A stretch of DNA of 64,000 nt from CBDCCV01 sp965215025 (GCA_965215025.1 CBDCCV010000001.1:1426001-1490000); one strand, 5' to 3'; positions 43,427 through 52,912 are shown, counted from the stretch's first letter. Numbers and translations are program-made. Notes: generated by a model not told the origin, from the letters alone.

Positions 43427-43921
43427 ATGAACGTCCCGCTTGACCGCTCCACCAGCGCGCCGCAGCCCACGCCTGAGGAAAGGCATTTGCGCAAGCGCGT
43501 GCAGCACCAGCGCAAGGTCATCGCCGCCGTCCTGGCGCTGCTGGTCGTCGTAGCCGGCGCGCTTGCGGTAAGCGGCTGGCCGGGCGGGGATGACACCACC
43601 GCGCTGGGCACCGGCCAGGCCAGCGTCAAGCCCATCGGTGAGGGCGAGGCCAGCTACTACGGCCCCGGCCTGGCCGGCCAGCCCACGGCCAGCGGCGAGA
43701 CGTTCGACCCGCAGAAGATGACGGCGGCGCACCGCACGCTCCCCCTCGGCACGCGCGTGCGCGTCACCAACCTGCGCAACCAGGAGAGCGTCGTCGTGCG
43801 CATCAACGACCGCGGCCCGTACGCCAAGCGCCGCGTGATCGACCTCTCCGTAGCCGCCGCGCGCGAGCTGGGGATGCTCCACCAAGGCCGCGCGCGCGTC
43901 CGCCTCGAAGTGCTGGAGTAA
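43427..43921 (+). CDS. rlpA: RlpA-like double-psi beta-barrel protein
   Basis: 164 aa. A charged N-terminus and one membrane anchor (VIAAVLALLVVVAGALAVSG, about 31-50) are followed by a double-psi beta-barrel from about 72: GEGEASYYGPGLAGQPTASG, ETFDPQKMTAAHRTLPLGTR, VRVTNLRNQESVVVRINDRG, PYAKRRVIDLS, with the ND(R)GP core intact. RlpA proteins act on peptidoglycan, cleaving naked glycan strands at the septum; no SPOR domain is present here, so the septal targeting part is missing. It stands alone, before the word-type inverted repeat that separates it from nadC. Confidence 0.9.
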   Translation: MNVPLDRSTSAPQPTPEERHLRKRVQHQRKVIAAVLALLVVVAGALAVSGWPGGDDTTALGTGQASVKPIGEGEASYYGPGLAGQPTASGETFDPQKMTAAHRTLPLGTRVRVTNLRNQESVVVRINDRGPYAKRRVIDLSVAAARELGMLHQGRARVRLEVLE

Positions 43922-43924
43922 AGT

Positions 43925-43992
43925 GACGACGGACGAAAGACGATGGACGACGCTCAGGATTTATCGTCGGTCGTTGCCCGTCGGTCGTCGCC
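43925..43992. repeat. Long inverted repeat, GACGACGGACGA word family
   Basis: Left arm gacgacggacgaaagacgat (continuing ggacgac) and right arm tcgtcggtcgttgcccgtcg (continuing gtcgtcgcc) are imperfectly complementary. It lies between the stops of rlpA (plus) and nadC (minus) and codes the last residues of NadC (DDRRATTDDKS). Confidence 0.75.
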
Positions 43993-44886
43993 CGAAAGGG
44001 CAATCTCCATCGAGAGATCGAGCGCGCGGACAGAGTGCGTCAAAGCGCCGGAGGAGATGGCGTCCACGCCCGCGCGCGCGATGGCCGGCACCGTCTGGAG
44101 CGTGACGTTGCCCGAGGCCTCCGTCCGGCACCGCCCGCCGACGAGGCGCACGGCCTCTTCAAGCACCGACGTGTCCACCGTGCCGCTCTCGGTGAGGCGA
44201 GCCATGTTGTCGAGGAGGATGATGTCGGGCCGCGCGTCCTCGGCGCGCATGGCGGCCTCGACCTCGTCAAGCGTGCGCGTCTCGATCTCTATTCTCAGAT
44301 CGGGCGCGTGCTCTTTCCGGTAGGCGTGCGCGGCACGGAGCGCCTCGGCGATGCCCCCGGCGGCGGCGATGTGGTTGTCTTTGATGAGGATGAGATCGTA
44401 GAGGCCGAGGCGGTGGTTCGTCCCGCCGCCGAGGCGCACGGCCCACTTGTCCAGCGGGCGCAGGCCGGGCGCCGTCTTGCGCGTGTCCAGGATCTCGGCG
44501 CCGTGCGGGCGGGCCGCCTCCACCATCCGCCGCGCAGCCGTGGCGATGCCGCTCATCCGCTGCATGAAGTTGAGCGCCGTCCGCTCGGCTGTGAGCAGGC
44601 TGCGCGCGCGGCCCTCGAAGCGCGCCACCACGTCGCCCGGCTCGACGGCGTCGCCGTCCGTTTTCTGCCAATCCACGCGCACGGCCTCGTCCACCTCGGC
44701 GAAGACCTGCGCGGCGACGGCGCATCCGGCCACGACGCCCGCTTCTTTGGCTTGGATACGCGCCGTGGCCTCCACCTCCGCGCCAACGGTGGCGCGCGTC
44801 GTAGCGTCGCCGGGACCGAGGTCTTCTCCTAAAGCGCAGCGAACGGTTTCTGCGAGCGCTTTTTCGGAGAGGTAGGCCGGGAGCAT
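43954..44886 (-). CDS. nadC: Nicotinate-nucleotide pyrophosphorylase (carboxylating)
   Basis: 310 aa. It makes nicotinate mononucleotide from quinolinate and PRPP in de novo NAD synthesis. Family marks: LGEDLGPGDATTRATVGAEV, TAERTALNFMQRMSGIATAA, the active-site DTRKTAPGLRPLDKWAVRLG then GGTNHRLGLYDLILIKDNHI, IEIETRTLDEVEAAM, and ISSGALTHSVRALDLSMEI near the end. The final 12 residues come from the inverted repeat at 43925-43992, another case of a gene end overrun by repeat DNA. nadA/nadB are not in the window. It is followed upstream (minus strand) by the thioesterase and accA genes. Confidence 0.96.
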   Translation of the reverse strand: MLPAYLSEKALAETVRCALGEDLGPGDATTRATVGAEVEATARIQAKEAGVVAGCAVAAQVFAEVDEAVRVDWQKTDGDAVEPGDVVARFEGRARSLLTAERTALNFMQRMSGIATAARRMVEAARPHGAEILDTRKTAPGLRPLDKWAVRLGGGTNHRLGLYDLILIKDNHIAAAGGIAEALRAAHAYRKEHAPDLRIEIETRTLDEVEAAMRAEDARPDIILLDNMARLTESGTVDTSVLEEAVRLVGGRCRTEASGNVTLQTVPAIARAGVDAISSGALTHSVRALDLSMEIALSGDDRRATTDDKS

Positions 44887-44933
44887 GGGTGTCCTGAATG
44901 CCAGACAGATGACGCTCGTGAGGTAGGCGTGCG

Positions 44934-45338
44934 TTAAGACTTCGACGCCTGCTTGAACGCTTCTCGCACGCGCTCCGGCGCGCGGACGGGGCGGCGGCGC
45001 TCGGCGTCCATGAAGCAGAGCGTGACGCGGCCCTCGGCCAAAAGCTCGGCCTCGCCCAGGCGGCGCACGCCGTAGCGGGTCTCCACGCGCACGCCGGTGA
45101 GCTTGAAGCGCGTCTCAATCTCTATCAGGTCGTCGTAGCGGGCCGGGCCGTGATAGCGCACCTGCGCTTCCACGACGGGCATGATGACGCCGCTCTCCTC
45201 CAGGGTGCGGTAGGCGATGCCGAGGTCGCGCAAGGCCTCCGTGCGCGCCGCCTCGAAGTAGTCGAGGTAGTGCGCGTGGTAGACCACGCCCATCGGGTCG
45301 CACTCGCGGTAGCGCACGCGGTGCTCGTAGCGGTGCAT
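44934..45338 (-). CDS. Hotdog-fold acyl-CoA thioesterase (YbgC/FadM type)
   Basis: 134 aa from ATG 45338 (MHRYEHRVRYRECDPMGVVY). The 4HBT signature is VRYRECDPMGVVYHAHYLDY and FEAARTEALRDLGI, with the catalytic Asp in ECDPMGVVYH. It hydrolyses acyl-CoA or acyl-ACP thioesters. It lies between nadC and accA on the same strand, 71 bp after the accA stop. An ATG at 45365 in frame is possible, but it would start in a poorly conserved leader. Confidence 0.92.
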   Translation of the reverse strand: MHRYEHRVRYRECDPMGVVYHAHYLDYFEAARTEALRDLGIAYRTLEESGVIMPVVEAQVRYHGPARYDDLIEIETRFKLTGVRVETRYGVRRLGEAELLAEGRVTLCFMDAERRRPVRAPERVREAFKQASKS

Positions 45339-45409
45339 GGGCGCCTCGCGTTTGGACAGAAGCACCGTTCGGCGTTGAACGCGGAAAGCGATCAGGGCCT
45401 ACACGACGG

Positions 45410-46474
45410 TTACGAGTCGAGCTTCGAACCCATCTCCTGCACCGTCTGCGCGGCGCGGTTCGCTGCCGAGGCGCCCGCCGGCCCGCCCTCGAAGGTGCCC
45501 ATGCGGTCGAACTTCTCCAGGCGCTCTTCGATGAGCGTCTCCGGCGCGAGGCCGTCAAGGGAGCCGAGCGCCGTGGCGATGGCCGCGCCCACGGCCTCGA
45601 ACGTGGCCTCGGGGTTCCGGTGGGCGCCGCCCACGGGTTCGGGCACGATCTCGTCGATGATCCCCTGCTCGATGAGGTCGGGCGCGGTGAGCTTTAAGGC
45701 GCGCGCGGCGTCCTCTTTGTAATCCCACGAGCGCCACAGGATCTGCGAGCAGCTCTCCGGCGCGATCACCGAGTACCAGGCGTTCTCGAGCATCAGGACG
45801 CGGTCCCCCACGCCGATGCCGATGGCGCCGCCCGAGGCCCCCTCGCCGATGACCACGACGACGATGGGCACCTCAAGGCGCGCCATCTCGAAGAGGTTGC
45901 GCGCGATGGCCTCGGCCTGCCCGCGTTCCTCGGCCTCCATGCCGGGGTAGGCGCCGGGCGTGTCCAAGAGCGTGACGATGGGCTTGCCGAACTTCGCCGC
46001 CATCTTCATCAGCCGCAGCGCCTTGCGGTAGCCCTCGGGGTTGGGCATCCCGAAGCGGCGGTACTTGCGCTCCTTCGTGTCGCGCCCCTTTTGGTGGCCC
46101 ATGATGAGGACCGTGCGGTCGCTCCCGCCGTAGCGGCTGCCCTTGAACGCGGCCAGCCCGCCCACGATGGCGCGGTCGTCGGCAAAGGCGCGGTCGCCGC
46201 GCAGCTCGACGAAGCCTTCGGTCAAGGCCTCGATGTAGTCGAGCGAGTAGGGGCGGAGCGGATGCCGGGCGATCTGCACGCGCTGCCAGCGCGTGAGGTT
46301 GCGGTAGATCGACGCGCGCAGCGTCTCGACGCGCTCCTCCAAGGCGCTGATCTCGGCGTCGAGTTCGACGCTGGCGTCTTCGTTGAGCGTGCGCATCTCG
46401 CCGAGCTTCTGCTCCAGCTCGTGGAGCGGCCGCTCGAAGTCCAGCAGATGCTTGGAAGGATCAGAAGAAGCCAT
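45410..46474 (-). CDS. accA: Acetyl-CoA carboxylase carboxyltransferase subunit alpha
   Basis: 354 aa. With AccD it transfers the carboxyl group from biotin to acetyl-CoA, the first step of fatty acid synthesis. Seen: FERPLHELEQKLGEMRTLNE at the N-terminus, HPLRPYSLDYIEALTEGFVE, MGHQKGRDTKERKYRRFGMP, and the oxyanion/CoA region LLDTPGAYPGMEAEERGQAE, VIGEGASGGAIGIGVGDRVL, YSVIAPESCSQILWRS. The C-terminal 30 residues are longer than usual and Ala/Gly-rich. accD and the biotin subunits are elsewhere. Confidence 0.97.
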   Translation of the reverse strand: MASSDPSKHLLDFERPLHELEQKLGEMRTLNEDASVELDAEISALEERVETLRASIYRNLTRWQRVQIARHPLRPYSLDYIEALTEGFVELRGDRAFADDRAIVGGLAAFKGSRYGGSDRTVLIMGHQKGRDTKERKYRRFGMPNPEGYRKALRLMKMAAKFGKPIVTLLDTPGAYPGMEAEERGQAEAIARNLFEMARLEVPIVVVVIGEGASGGAIGIGVGDRVLMLENAWYSVIAPESCSQILWRSWDYKEDAARALKLTAPDLIEQGIIDEIVPEPVGGAHRNPEATFEAVGAAIATALGSLDGLAPETLIEERLEKFDRMGTFEGGPAGASAANRAAQTVQEMGSKLDS

Positions 46475-46692
46475 AGGAAGGCCGTGGCAAGGTCAAGCGG
46501 GCAGGGGGACGCGCCCTGTGCGCGGCAGATGGCGGCGTCCGTCAGGCTTGGATTCTTTCGTCTTTTAACAATAAAGAAACCTACGCACTGGCGCGGGCAA
46601 AGTGAAGGGCCACCCCGCCCCCGCGCAAATTCTTCTGTTTCTGAGCGAATGGCGAAGAGGGAGCGGCAGATGAAGGGCGCTCTCATAAGTGA

Positions 46693-46750
46693 TTCGCACG
46701 GGAAGTCTCCATCCGCCGCGCGCCATCCGTGCCCTCGCTCCCCGTGCGAA
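46693..46750. repeat. Inverted repeat in the accA-MATE intergenic region
   Basis: TTCGCACGGG (46693-46702) and CCCGTGCGAA (46741-46750) are perfect 10-bp arms around 38 nt. The gap 46475-46857 (383 bp) is divergent and otherwise shows no gene; the MATE frame is open back to 46729, but that stretch reads as repeat-derived sequence. Confidence 0.7.
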
Positions 46751-46857
46751 CAAACGGCGAAAGCGGCTGCGCCCGACGAACGCCCGTCGCAGCGGAAAGT
46801 ACCAGCGCTCGTCTCCCGTCCCTCGTCTTCCGTTCAGAGAAAGAGAAAAGAAAGCGC

Positions 46858-48291
46858 GTGGCCCGGCCCGCCCTCACATCGCGCCAAGAGGTGGCCGCCA
46901 CGCTGCGGCTGGCCGGCCCCGTCGTGGCCGCGCAGCTGGCGCAGATGTCGATGGGCTTCGTCGATACGGTGATGGTGGGACGCCTCGGCCCGGAGGCCTT
47001 GGCGGGCGTGGCGCTGGGCAACACGGTCTTCTTCTTCTTGCTGATCGTGTGCACGGGCGTCGTCTCCGCCGTGGGGCCAATGGTGTCGCAGGCGTACGGC
47101 GCGGGTGAGCGCGGCGCGGGCGAAGGCGCGCCCATCGGCCGAAGCGTGCGGCAGGGGCTGTGGCTGGCGCTCGCGCTGGCCGTGCCGGCCACGCTGCTTC
47201 TTTACAACGTAGGCGTCCTCTTGCTCGCGCTTGGGCAGGAGCCGGCAGCCGTGCGTGACGCGCAGGCGTACCTGCGGGCCATCTGCTGGGGCTTCCTGCC
47301 CGCGCTGGCCTTCGTGGCGCTGCGCAGCTTTGCCGAGGGCGTCTCGCGTCCGCTGCCCGTCACCGCCATCACGGCGGTCGGTGTAGCGCTCAACGCCGGC
47401 GCCAACTACGCGCTGATGTTCGGCGCGCTGGGGCTGCCGGCGCTCGGGCTGGTGGGTACCGGATGGGCCTCGACGCTCGTGTTCTGGTTTTTGCTCGCGG
47501 CGCTGGCGCTGTACGTCTTCCGCGGCGCGCCCTTCCGCGCGTACCGCATCTTCGAGCGGCTGGCGGCGCCCGACGTGCAGACCTTCCGCACCCTCTTCCG
47601 CATCGGGTGGCCGATTGGTATTTCGATGGGCATCGAGGCCGGGCTGTTCATGATTACGGCGCTGATGATGGGCCTGTTGAGCACGACGGCGCTGGCGGCG
47701 CACCAGGTGGCGCTCCAGTGCGCGGCGTTCACGTTCATGGTGCCGCTGGGGATTGGGATTGCCGGCTCGGTGCGCGTGGGCCAGGCCGCCGGGCGCGGCG
47801 ACGCCGAGGGCGTCCGCCGCGCCGGGTACACGGCCATGCTTTTGGCGGTGGGGGCCATGAGCGCCGCCGCCGTGCTCTTCTGGACCCTCCCCGAGACCAT
47901 CGTGGGCCTGTACCTGGACCCGGAAGCGCAGGAGAACCGCCGCGTGGCGGAGCTGGCCGTCACGCTCTTGGGCGTGGCCGCCGTGTTTCAGGTGTTCGAC
48001 GGGGCGCAGGTGGCCGCCGCCGGAGCGCTGCGCGGCCTCAAAGACACGCGCGTGCCCATGCTCATCGCCCTCGTGGCGTACTGGGGGCTGGGCCTCTCGG
48101 CGGGGTACGTGCTGGGCCTGCGGTTGGGCTGGGGCGCGCCGGGGCTGTGGTGGGGCTTGGTGATGGGCCTGGCCGCCGCCGCGGTGCTGCTCACCGCGCG
48201 CTTCCGCCGGATGGCACGCCGCTCGGATGGGCGTGTGCGCAGCGGCTCGCTGCCGGAGAAGGAAGAAATTTCGCTGCCGGTGCTGCCGTGA
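46858..48291 (+). CDS. MATE family multidrug/sodium antiporter
   Basis: 477 aa from GTG 46858 (V/MARPALTSRQEVAATLRLAG), chosen because it gives the usual MATE N-terminus and length; the frame continues to 46729 through non-conserved sequence. Twelve membrane helices in two homologous halves, each starting with a characteristic segment: PVVAAQLAQMSMGFVDTVMV (QxxxGxVDTxMVG) and GWPIGISMGIEAGLFMITAL. It exports cationic or other toxic compounds in exchange for Na+ or H+. No regulator gene is adjacent. Confidence 0.92.
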   Translation: MARPALTSRQEVAATLRLAGPVVAAQLAQMSMGFVDTVMVGRLGPEALAGVALGNTVFFFLLIVCTGVVSAVGPMVSQAYGAGERGAGEGAPIGRSVRQGLWLALALAVPATLLLYNVGVLLLALGQEPAAVRDAQAYLRAICWGFLPALAFVALRSFAEGVSRPLPVTAITAVGVALNAGANYALMFGALGLPALGLVGTGWASTLVFWFLLAALALYVFRGAPFRAYRIFERLAAPDVQTFRTLFRIGWPIGISMGIEAGLFMITALMMGLLSTTALAAHQVALQCAAFTFMVPLGIGIAGSVRVGQAAGRGDAEGVRRAGYTAMLLAVGAMSAAAVLFWTLPETIVGLYLDPEAQENRRVAELAVTLLGVAAVFQVFDGAQVAAAGALRGLKDTRVPMLIALVAYWGLGLSAGYVLGLRLGWGAPGLWWGLVMGLAAAAVLLTARFRRMARRSDGRVRSGSLPEKEEISLPVLP

Positions 48292-48333
48292 ATGGATGAG
48301 GTTTGTTTTGCGAAAGCAGCCCCTTCCGAACGT

Positions 48334-48493
48334 GTCATCTCGGCCGGAGCCGAAGGCGGAGTGGAGAGGTCCAGGGCGGGTACAGACTCTTCGACTGACG
48401 AAGTAAATCGGAGCGGGCACTGAACCTTATTAGCTTGCCAGGCCTCTCCGCTTACTGTCGCTCCCTGGTGTCAGGGCAGGCTCTTAGGATGAC
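48334..48493. repeat. Large inverted repeat of the GTCATC...GAGAGGTC type, in a 502-bp gap
   Basis: Left arm starts gtcatctcggccggagccga and ends gtggagaggtc; right arm starts ggcctctccgcttactgtcg and ends taggatgac, imperfectly complementary. It resembles the GTCATCCTGA element at 63319. It lies in the gene-free gap 48292-48793 between the MATE gene and actA. A second small hairpin (CCGCTAA/TTAGCGG, about 48538-48565) and AT-rich DNA with a possible promoter follow. Confidence 0.7.
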
Positions 48494-48624
48494 GATCAAT
48501 CGCTTTTCCAACAGTCTCTAAACCGCAGATGGGGGACCGCTAACCGCAACGGCTCACTTAGCGGCGGCGGGCTGCGATTGGTCGTTTGCCGTCTCCCCAC
48601 TGCCGTTGCTAAAGTTTGGCAGTA

Positions 48625-48657
48625 TTTGCATTTATCCCGGTGAACCTCATAGTTTTC
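48625..48657 (+). promoter_or_regulatory. actA: Candidate promoter for the act-cox cluster
   Basis: TTTG (48625-48628), then 21 bases, then TAGTTTTC (48650-48657). This is close to the Bacteroidota -33/-7 pattern TTTG-N19-21-TAnnTTTG (last G replaced by C). It lies in the only clearly AT-rich stretch upstream of actA. No mapped start supports it. Confidence 0.3.
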
Positions 48658-48793
48658 GGCGGTTTCAATAATTACTGAAAGTTATCGTTCTGAAACCTTT
48701 TACCTTAAATTCAAGCCTCGTCTTCCGGCTTGCCGCGTCCCGCGCCGTACTTTGCGCAGCGTAGGACCATCACCCCTCAACGCCGTAGTCTAC

Positions 48794-49441
48794 ATGCCGC
48801 AGATCTTCCCCAAGAGGGCCAACGTGTTGCCGCTGCTGTCCCTTGGAGGGGCGCTCGTGGGCGGCGTGCTCCTCATCTTCCTCGTCTGGTACTACTTCTC
48901 GCCCGAGTACACGGATGTGGGCTATGCGCCGGAGCAGCCCGTGGCCTACAGCCACCAGCTCCACGTGGGGCAGCTTGGCATGGACTGCGAGTACTGCCAC
49001 ACCAACGTGCAGAACTCCCCGCACGCCAACGTCCCGCCCACGCAGACGTGCATGAACTGCCACAACCAGATCCAGACGCAGTCCCTGGAGCTGCTGCCCG
49101 TGCGCGAGAGCTGGGCCACGGGCGTCCCCATCCAGTGGGTGAAGGTGCATCACCTGCCCGACTACGCGCACTTCAGCCACGCCACGCACGTCACCGGCGG
49201 CGTCGGCTGCGAGACGTGCCACGGGCGCATCGACGAGATGGTGGTCGTGGCGCAGCAGGAGCCGCTCTCGATGGGCTGGTGCCTGGAGTGCCACCGCCAG
49301 CCCGAGCTGTACCTCAGGCCCAACGACGAGATCACCACGATGGGCTACGTGCAGCCGGCCAACTTCGTCGAGCGCAACCTCGAACGGATCGGGGCCGAGG
49401 GCATCCAGCCGCCCACGAACTGCTCGGCGTGCCACTATTGA
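48794..49441 (+). CDS. actA: Alternative complex III subunit ActA, pentahaem cytochrome c
   Basis: 215 aa from ATG 48794 (MPQIFPKRANVLPLLSLGGA). One N-terminal membrane helix (about 11-33) anchors a periplasmic domain with five CxxCH haem c motifs: C65-H69 (CEYCH), C86-H90 (CMNCH), C139-H143 (CETCH), C163-H167 (CLECH) and C210-H214 (CSACH). In R. marinus ACIII the homologue carries electrons from ActB towards the oxidase. An upstream in-frame start at 48752 is less likely. First gene of actABCDEF, 95 bp before actB. Confidence 0.95.
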   Translation: MPQIFPKRANVLPLLSLGGALVGGVLLIFLVWYYFSPEYTDVGYAPEQPVAYSHQLHVGQLGMDCEYCHTNVQNSPHANVPPTQTCMNCHNQIQTQSLELLPVRESWATGVPIQWVKVHHLPDYAHFSHATHVTGGVGCETCHGRIDEMVVVAQQEPLSMGWCLECHRQPELYLRPNDEITTMGYVQPANFVERNLERIGAEGIQPPTNCSACHY

Positions 49442-49536
49442 TTCTTTTCCCTTTGCCGACTTTTCGAGAGGCGAAAAAAGCGCTGCCGCACGCGCGCCCG
49501 TCTCGCCTTCCGCACTTCGCAACTCGCCCGTAGAAC

Positions 49537-52500
49537 ATGATCGAACTCAACGTCATCGGTGCCGACGAGGCCGCGCAGGACAGCCGCGAGGCCCAGCCCA
49601 AGGAGCGCCTCTGGCGCAGCATGGGCGACCTCCACGGCGATCCGGCTCAGCGGAAGATCGCAAAAAACGAGTTCAAGACGCCGCTCCCCACTGAGGCCGC
49701 CGCCGGCAAAAAAACCAACAGCGGCAAGGCGAAGGAGCCGGGCGGCCCCTCGCGGCGCGACTTCATGAAGTACATGGGCGCGTCGATGGCGCTGGCCGGC
49801 CTCACCGCCTGCCGCCGTCCCGTTGAGAAGATCCTCCCCTACGCGCGCAAGCCGGAAGAGGTCATCCCTGGCGTGCCGCTCTTTTACGCCACGGCCATGC
49901 CGTTCCGCGGCGCGCTGCGCGGCCTCCTCGTCGAGAGCCACGAGGGGCGCCCCACCAAGGTGGAGGGCAACCCCGAGCATCCGGCCAGCCAGGGCACCAC
50001 GAGCGTCTTTGAGCAGGCCGCCGTCCTTAACCTCTACGACCCGGACCGCTCGCGCACGGTGCTGCGCGACGGCGTGGCCTCTTCGTGGGACGACTTCCTC
50101 ACCTTTGCGCAGGCGCTCCGGCGGCAGGGCGGCGGGCAGCGCGTGGCCGTCCTCATCGAAGAGACCTCGTCCATGACGGTCCAGGCGCAGCGCGAGAGGC
50201 TCCAAGCCCAGTTCCCGCAGCTCCAGTGGATTCCTTACAACGCCGCCGGCGATGACGCCGAGCGCCTCGGGATGCAGCAGGCCTTTGGCCGCCCGCTGCG
50301 CCCCTACTACCGCTTCGACCAAGCCGACGTCATCGTCAGCCTCGACGCGGATTTCTTGGGCGCCACCGAGCGCGACTTCATCGGCAACACGCGGCGCTTT
50401 GCCGAGAGCCGCCGCATCCGTTCTGTCGAGGACGACATGAGCCGGCTCTACTGCGTCGAGAGCGGCTTCTCCCTGACCGGCGGGCAGGCCGACAACCGCC
50501 TCAAGATGCGCGCGTCGATGATCCCGGCCTTTGCCGCCGCCTTGGGCGAGGCGCTGGGCGTGGGCACGGGGATGCGCGGCGCCAACTTCACCGCGCGCGA
50601 GCAGCTCTTCATCGACGAGATCGCGCAGGACCTCCAGCAGGCCGGAAGCCGCGGCCTCGTCCTTGCCGGCGGGACGCAGCCGCCCGAGGTGCACGCCCTC
50701 TGCGCCGCCCTCAACGGACGCCTCGGCAGCACCGGCGGCGCGTTTACGCTGCTGGATACGGGCGAAGAAGCGCGCCCGCCGCAGTCCGAGCGCCTGGCCC
50801 GCCTCGTGCGCGACATGCGCGCGGGCAACGTCGGCACGCTGATGATGATGGGCGTCAACCCCGTCTACGACCTCCCGCCCGCGATGGGCTTCCTCGAAGC
50901 CATGCGCGGCGTGGACGAGACCGTGCACCTGGGCCTGCACATCAACGAGACGGCCCGCGCGAGCCGCTGGCACCTCCCGCGCGCGCACTACTTAGAGAGC
51001 TGGGGCGACGGCCGCGCCTACGACGGCACCGTCTCCATCATCCAGCCGCTCATCGAGCCGCTCTACCCGGACGCGCACTCGGAGATCGAAGTGCTCGCCG
51101 CCGTGGCTACCGGGCAGGACGTGGTGGGCTACGACCTCGTGCGCGAGGGCTGGCGCGCGCGCATCAGCGGCGATTTCGAGAAGGGCTGGCGGCGCGTCCT
51201 CCACGAAGGCTTCCTGCCGGACACCGGCTACCCCACCGCCGGCGGCGCCTCGGCCTCGGCGCCCAATCTCCAGAACCGCCCGTTGCCCGATCCGGACGAC
51301 CTTGAGGTCGTCTTCCGCCTCGACCCCACGCTCATGGCGGGCGAGTTCTCCAACAACGCCTGGATGCAGGAGCTGCCCGACCCGACGACGAAGCTCGTCT
51401 GGGACAACGTGGCCGTGATGAGCCGCCGCACCGCCGACGCGCGCGACCTCTCCGTGGACTACGACACGGGGCAGTATTATGCCGACGTGATCGAGATCGC
51501 CACGGGCGAGGGTGCCACCGTGGAGCTGCCCGTCTGGATTCAGCCCGGTTACCCGGACGGCACCATCGGCGTCAACTTCGGCTACGGGCGCGCGTTTGCG
51601 ACGCTGCGCGAGGTGGACGAACCCGGTTTCCTCTCCCGCCTCACCAACGCCTACGAAGGCATCTACGAGGACCGCGATCCCATCGCCAACGGCGTGGGGC
51701 AGAACGTGGCGCTCCTGCGCTCGCCCACCTTGGAGCGCGTCTTCGTCGGCGCCGGCGTGCGGAAGATCGGCGAGGGGTACAAGCTCGTCTCCACGCAGGA
51801 GCACGGCTCGATGGAGGGCCGCCCGATGGTGCGCCGCGCCACGCTGGACACCTACCGCGAGAACCCGGACTTCGCCGAGGATGCTGTGCACATGCTCCCC
51901 GGCGTGCCGGAGGAGGACTGGGAGGAGTACCCCATGCTCTGGCAGGAAAACCACCCCTCGGACCAGCCCGCCTTCGTGGACAGCGACTACTACGAGAACC
52001 AGTGGGGCATGGTCATCGACCTGAACACGTGCACGGGCTGCAATGCCTGCATCGTCGCGTGCCAGAGCGAGAACAACATCCAGGTCGTGGGCAAAGAAGA
52101 GGTGGGGCTGGGCCGCGAGATGCACTGGCTGCGCCTGGACCGCTACTACGTCAGCCCGACGGAGCAGATGGCCGGCTACGGCGAGCACGCCGCTGGCGAC
52201 GGCCACGCGGGCGACGGCGCCCCCGGCCACGACACGCAGGGCGACGTGGACGAGGAGGAAGGCGCCTATGACGAAGAGGCCTTCGACAACCCCGAGATGG
52301 TCGTGCAGCCGGTCCTGTGTATGCACTGCGAGAACGCGCCGTGCGAGAGCGTCTGCCCCGTCTACGCCACCGTGCACTCGCCCGACGGCACGAACCAGAT
52401 GGTCTACAACCGCTGCATCGGCACGCGCTACTGCTCGAACAACTGCCCGTACAAGGTGCGCCGGTTCAACTTCTTCAACTGGTCGAAGTCGATCCCCACG

Positions 52501-52842
52501 ACCGTGCAGATGGCGCAGAACCCGAACGTGACGGTGCGCTTCCGCGGCGTGATGGAGAAGTGCTCGTTCTGCGTGCAGCGTATCCGCGAGGCGCAGGGCC
52601 GCGCCAACATCGAGGACCGCGGCCTCGAAGACGGCGAGGTCATCACGGCGTGCCAGGGCGTGTGCCCGGCCGATGCCATCACCTTCGGCGACCTCAACAA
52701 CCCGAACAGCCGCGTCTCGCGTCTGAAAGAGAGCACGCGCCGCTACGAGCTTCTGGCCGAACTCAACACCAAGCCGCGCCTGAGCTACCTCGGCCGCGTC
52801 ACCAACCCGAACCCACGCCTCAAAGAAGGGCAGCCGGCGTAA
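49537..52842 (+). CDS. actB: Alternative complex III subunit ActB, iron-sulfur/molybdopterin-like protein
   Basis: 1101 aa. Residues 72-78 SRRDFMK followed by YMGASMALAGLTACRRP form a Tat-like signal, so the protein is exported folded. The first two thirds resemble a molybdopterin oxidoreductase domain, which in ACIII holds no molybdenum. The last third is a four-cluster ferredoxin domain: CTGCNACIVACQSENNI (about 834-850), CMHCENAPCESVCP (about 928-941), CIGTRYCSNNCPY, and CSFCVQRI...CQGVCPADAI. A His/Asp-rich insert lies between the first two cluster motifs. It takes electrons from quinol via ActC/ActF and passes them to the haems of ActA. Confidence 0.95.
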   Translation: MIELNVIGADEAAQDSREAQPKERLWRSMGDLHGDPAQRKIAKNEFKTPLPTEAAAGKKTNSGKAKEPGGPSRRDFMKYMGASMALAGLTACRRPVEKILPYARKPEEVIPGVPLFYATAMPFRGALRGLLVESHEGRPTKVEGNPEHPASQGTTSVFEQAAVLNLYDPDRSRTVLRDGVASSWDDFLTFAQALRRQGGGQRVAVLIEETSSMTVQAQRERLQAQFPQLQWIPYNAAGDDAERLGMQQAFGRPLRPYYRFDQADVIVSLDADFLGATERDFIGNTRRFAESRRIRSVEDDMSRLYCVESGFSLTGGQADNRLKMRASMIPAFAAALGEALGVGTGMRGANFTAREQLFIDEIAQDLQQAGSRGLVLAGGTQPPEVHALCAALNGRLGSTGGAFTLLDTGEEARPPQSERLARLVRDMRAGNVGTLMMMGVNPVYDLPPAMGFLEAMRGVDETVHLGLHINETARASRWHLPRAHYLESWGDGRAYDGTVSIIQPLIEPLYPDAHSEIEVLAAVATGQDVVGYDLVREGWRARISGDFEKGWRRVLHEGFLPDTGYPTAGGASASAPNLQNRPLPDPDDLEVVFRLDPTLMAGEFSNNAWMQELPDPTTKLVWDNVAVMSRRTADARDLSVDYDTGQYYADVIEIATGEGATVELPVWIQPGYPDGTIGVNFGYGRAFATLREVDEPGFLSRLTNAYEGIYEDRDPIANGVGQNVALLRSPTLERVFVGAGVRKIGEGYKLVSTQEHGSMEGRPMVRRATLDTYRENPDFAEDAVHMLPGVPEEDWEEYPMLWQENHPSDQPAFVDSDYYENQWGMVIDLNTCTGCNACIVACQSENNIQVVGKEEVGLGREMHWLRLDRYYVSPTEQMAGYGEHAAGDGHAGDGAPGHDTQGDVDEEEGAYDEEAFDNPEMVVQPVLCMHCENAPCESVCPVYATVHSPDGTNQMVYNRCIGTRYCSNNCPYKVRRFNFFNWSKSIPTTVQMAQNPNVTVRFRGVMEKCSFCVQRIREAQGRANIEDRGLEDGEVITACQGVCPADAITFGDLNNPNSRVSRLKESTRRYELLAELNTKPRLSYLGRVTNPNPRLKEGQPA

Positions 52843-52853
52843 GGCACCATCCT

Positions 52854-52881
52854 GTAGGGACACGGCGCGCCGTGTCCCTAC
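52854..52881. repeat. 28-bp perfect palindrome between actB and actC
   Basis: Half-site GTAGGGACACGGCG, followed by its exact complement; no spacer. It lies 12 bp after the actB stop. It is the same family as 62498-62525 (2 differences per copy) and 56208-56234. Confidence 0.95.
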
Positions 52882-52912
52882 GCCAGCAACGACCTCGAAA
52901 GCAGGGTAAAAA

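Noticed and set aside
49537..52842. ActB as an active molybdenum oxidoreductase
   Set aside because: The gene sits in a full act operon, and ActB of alternative complex III is known to lack molybdenum despite the fold.
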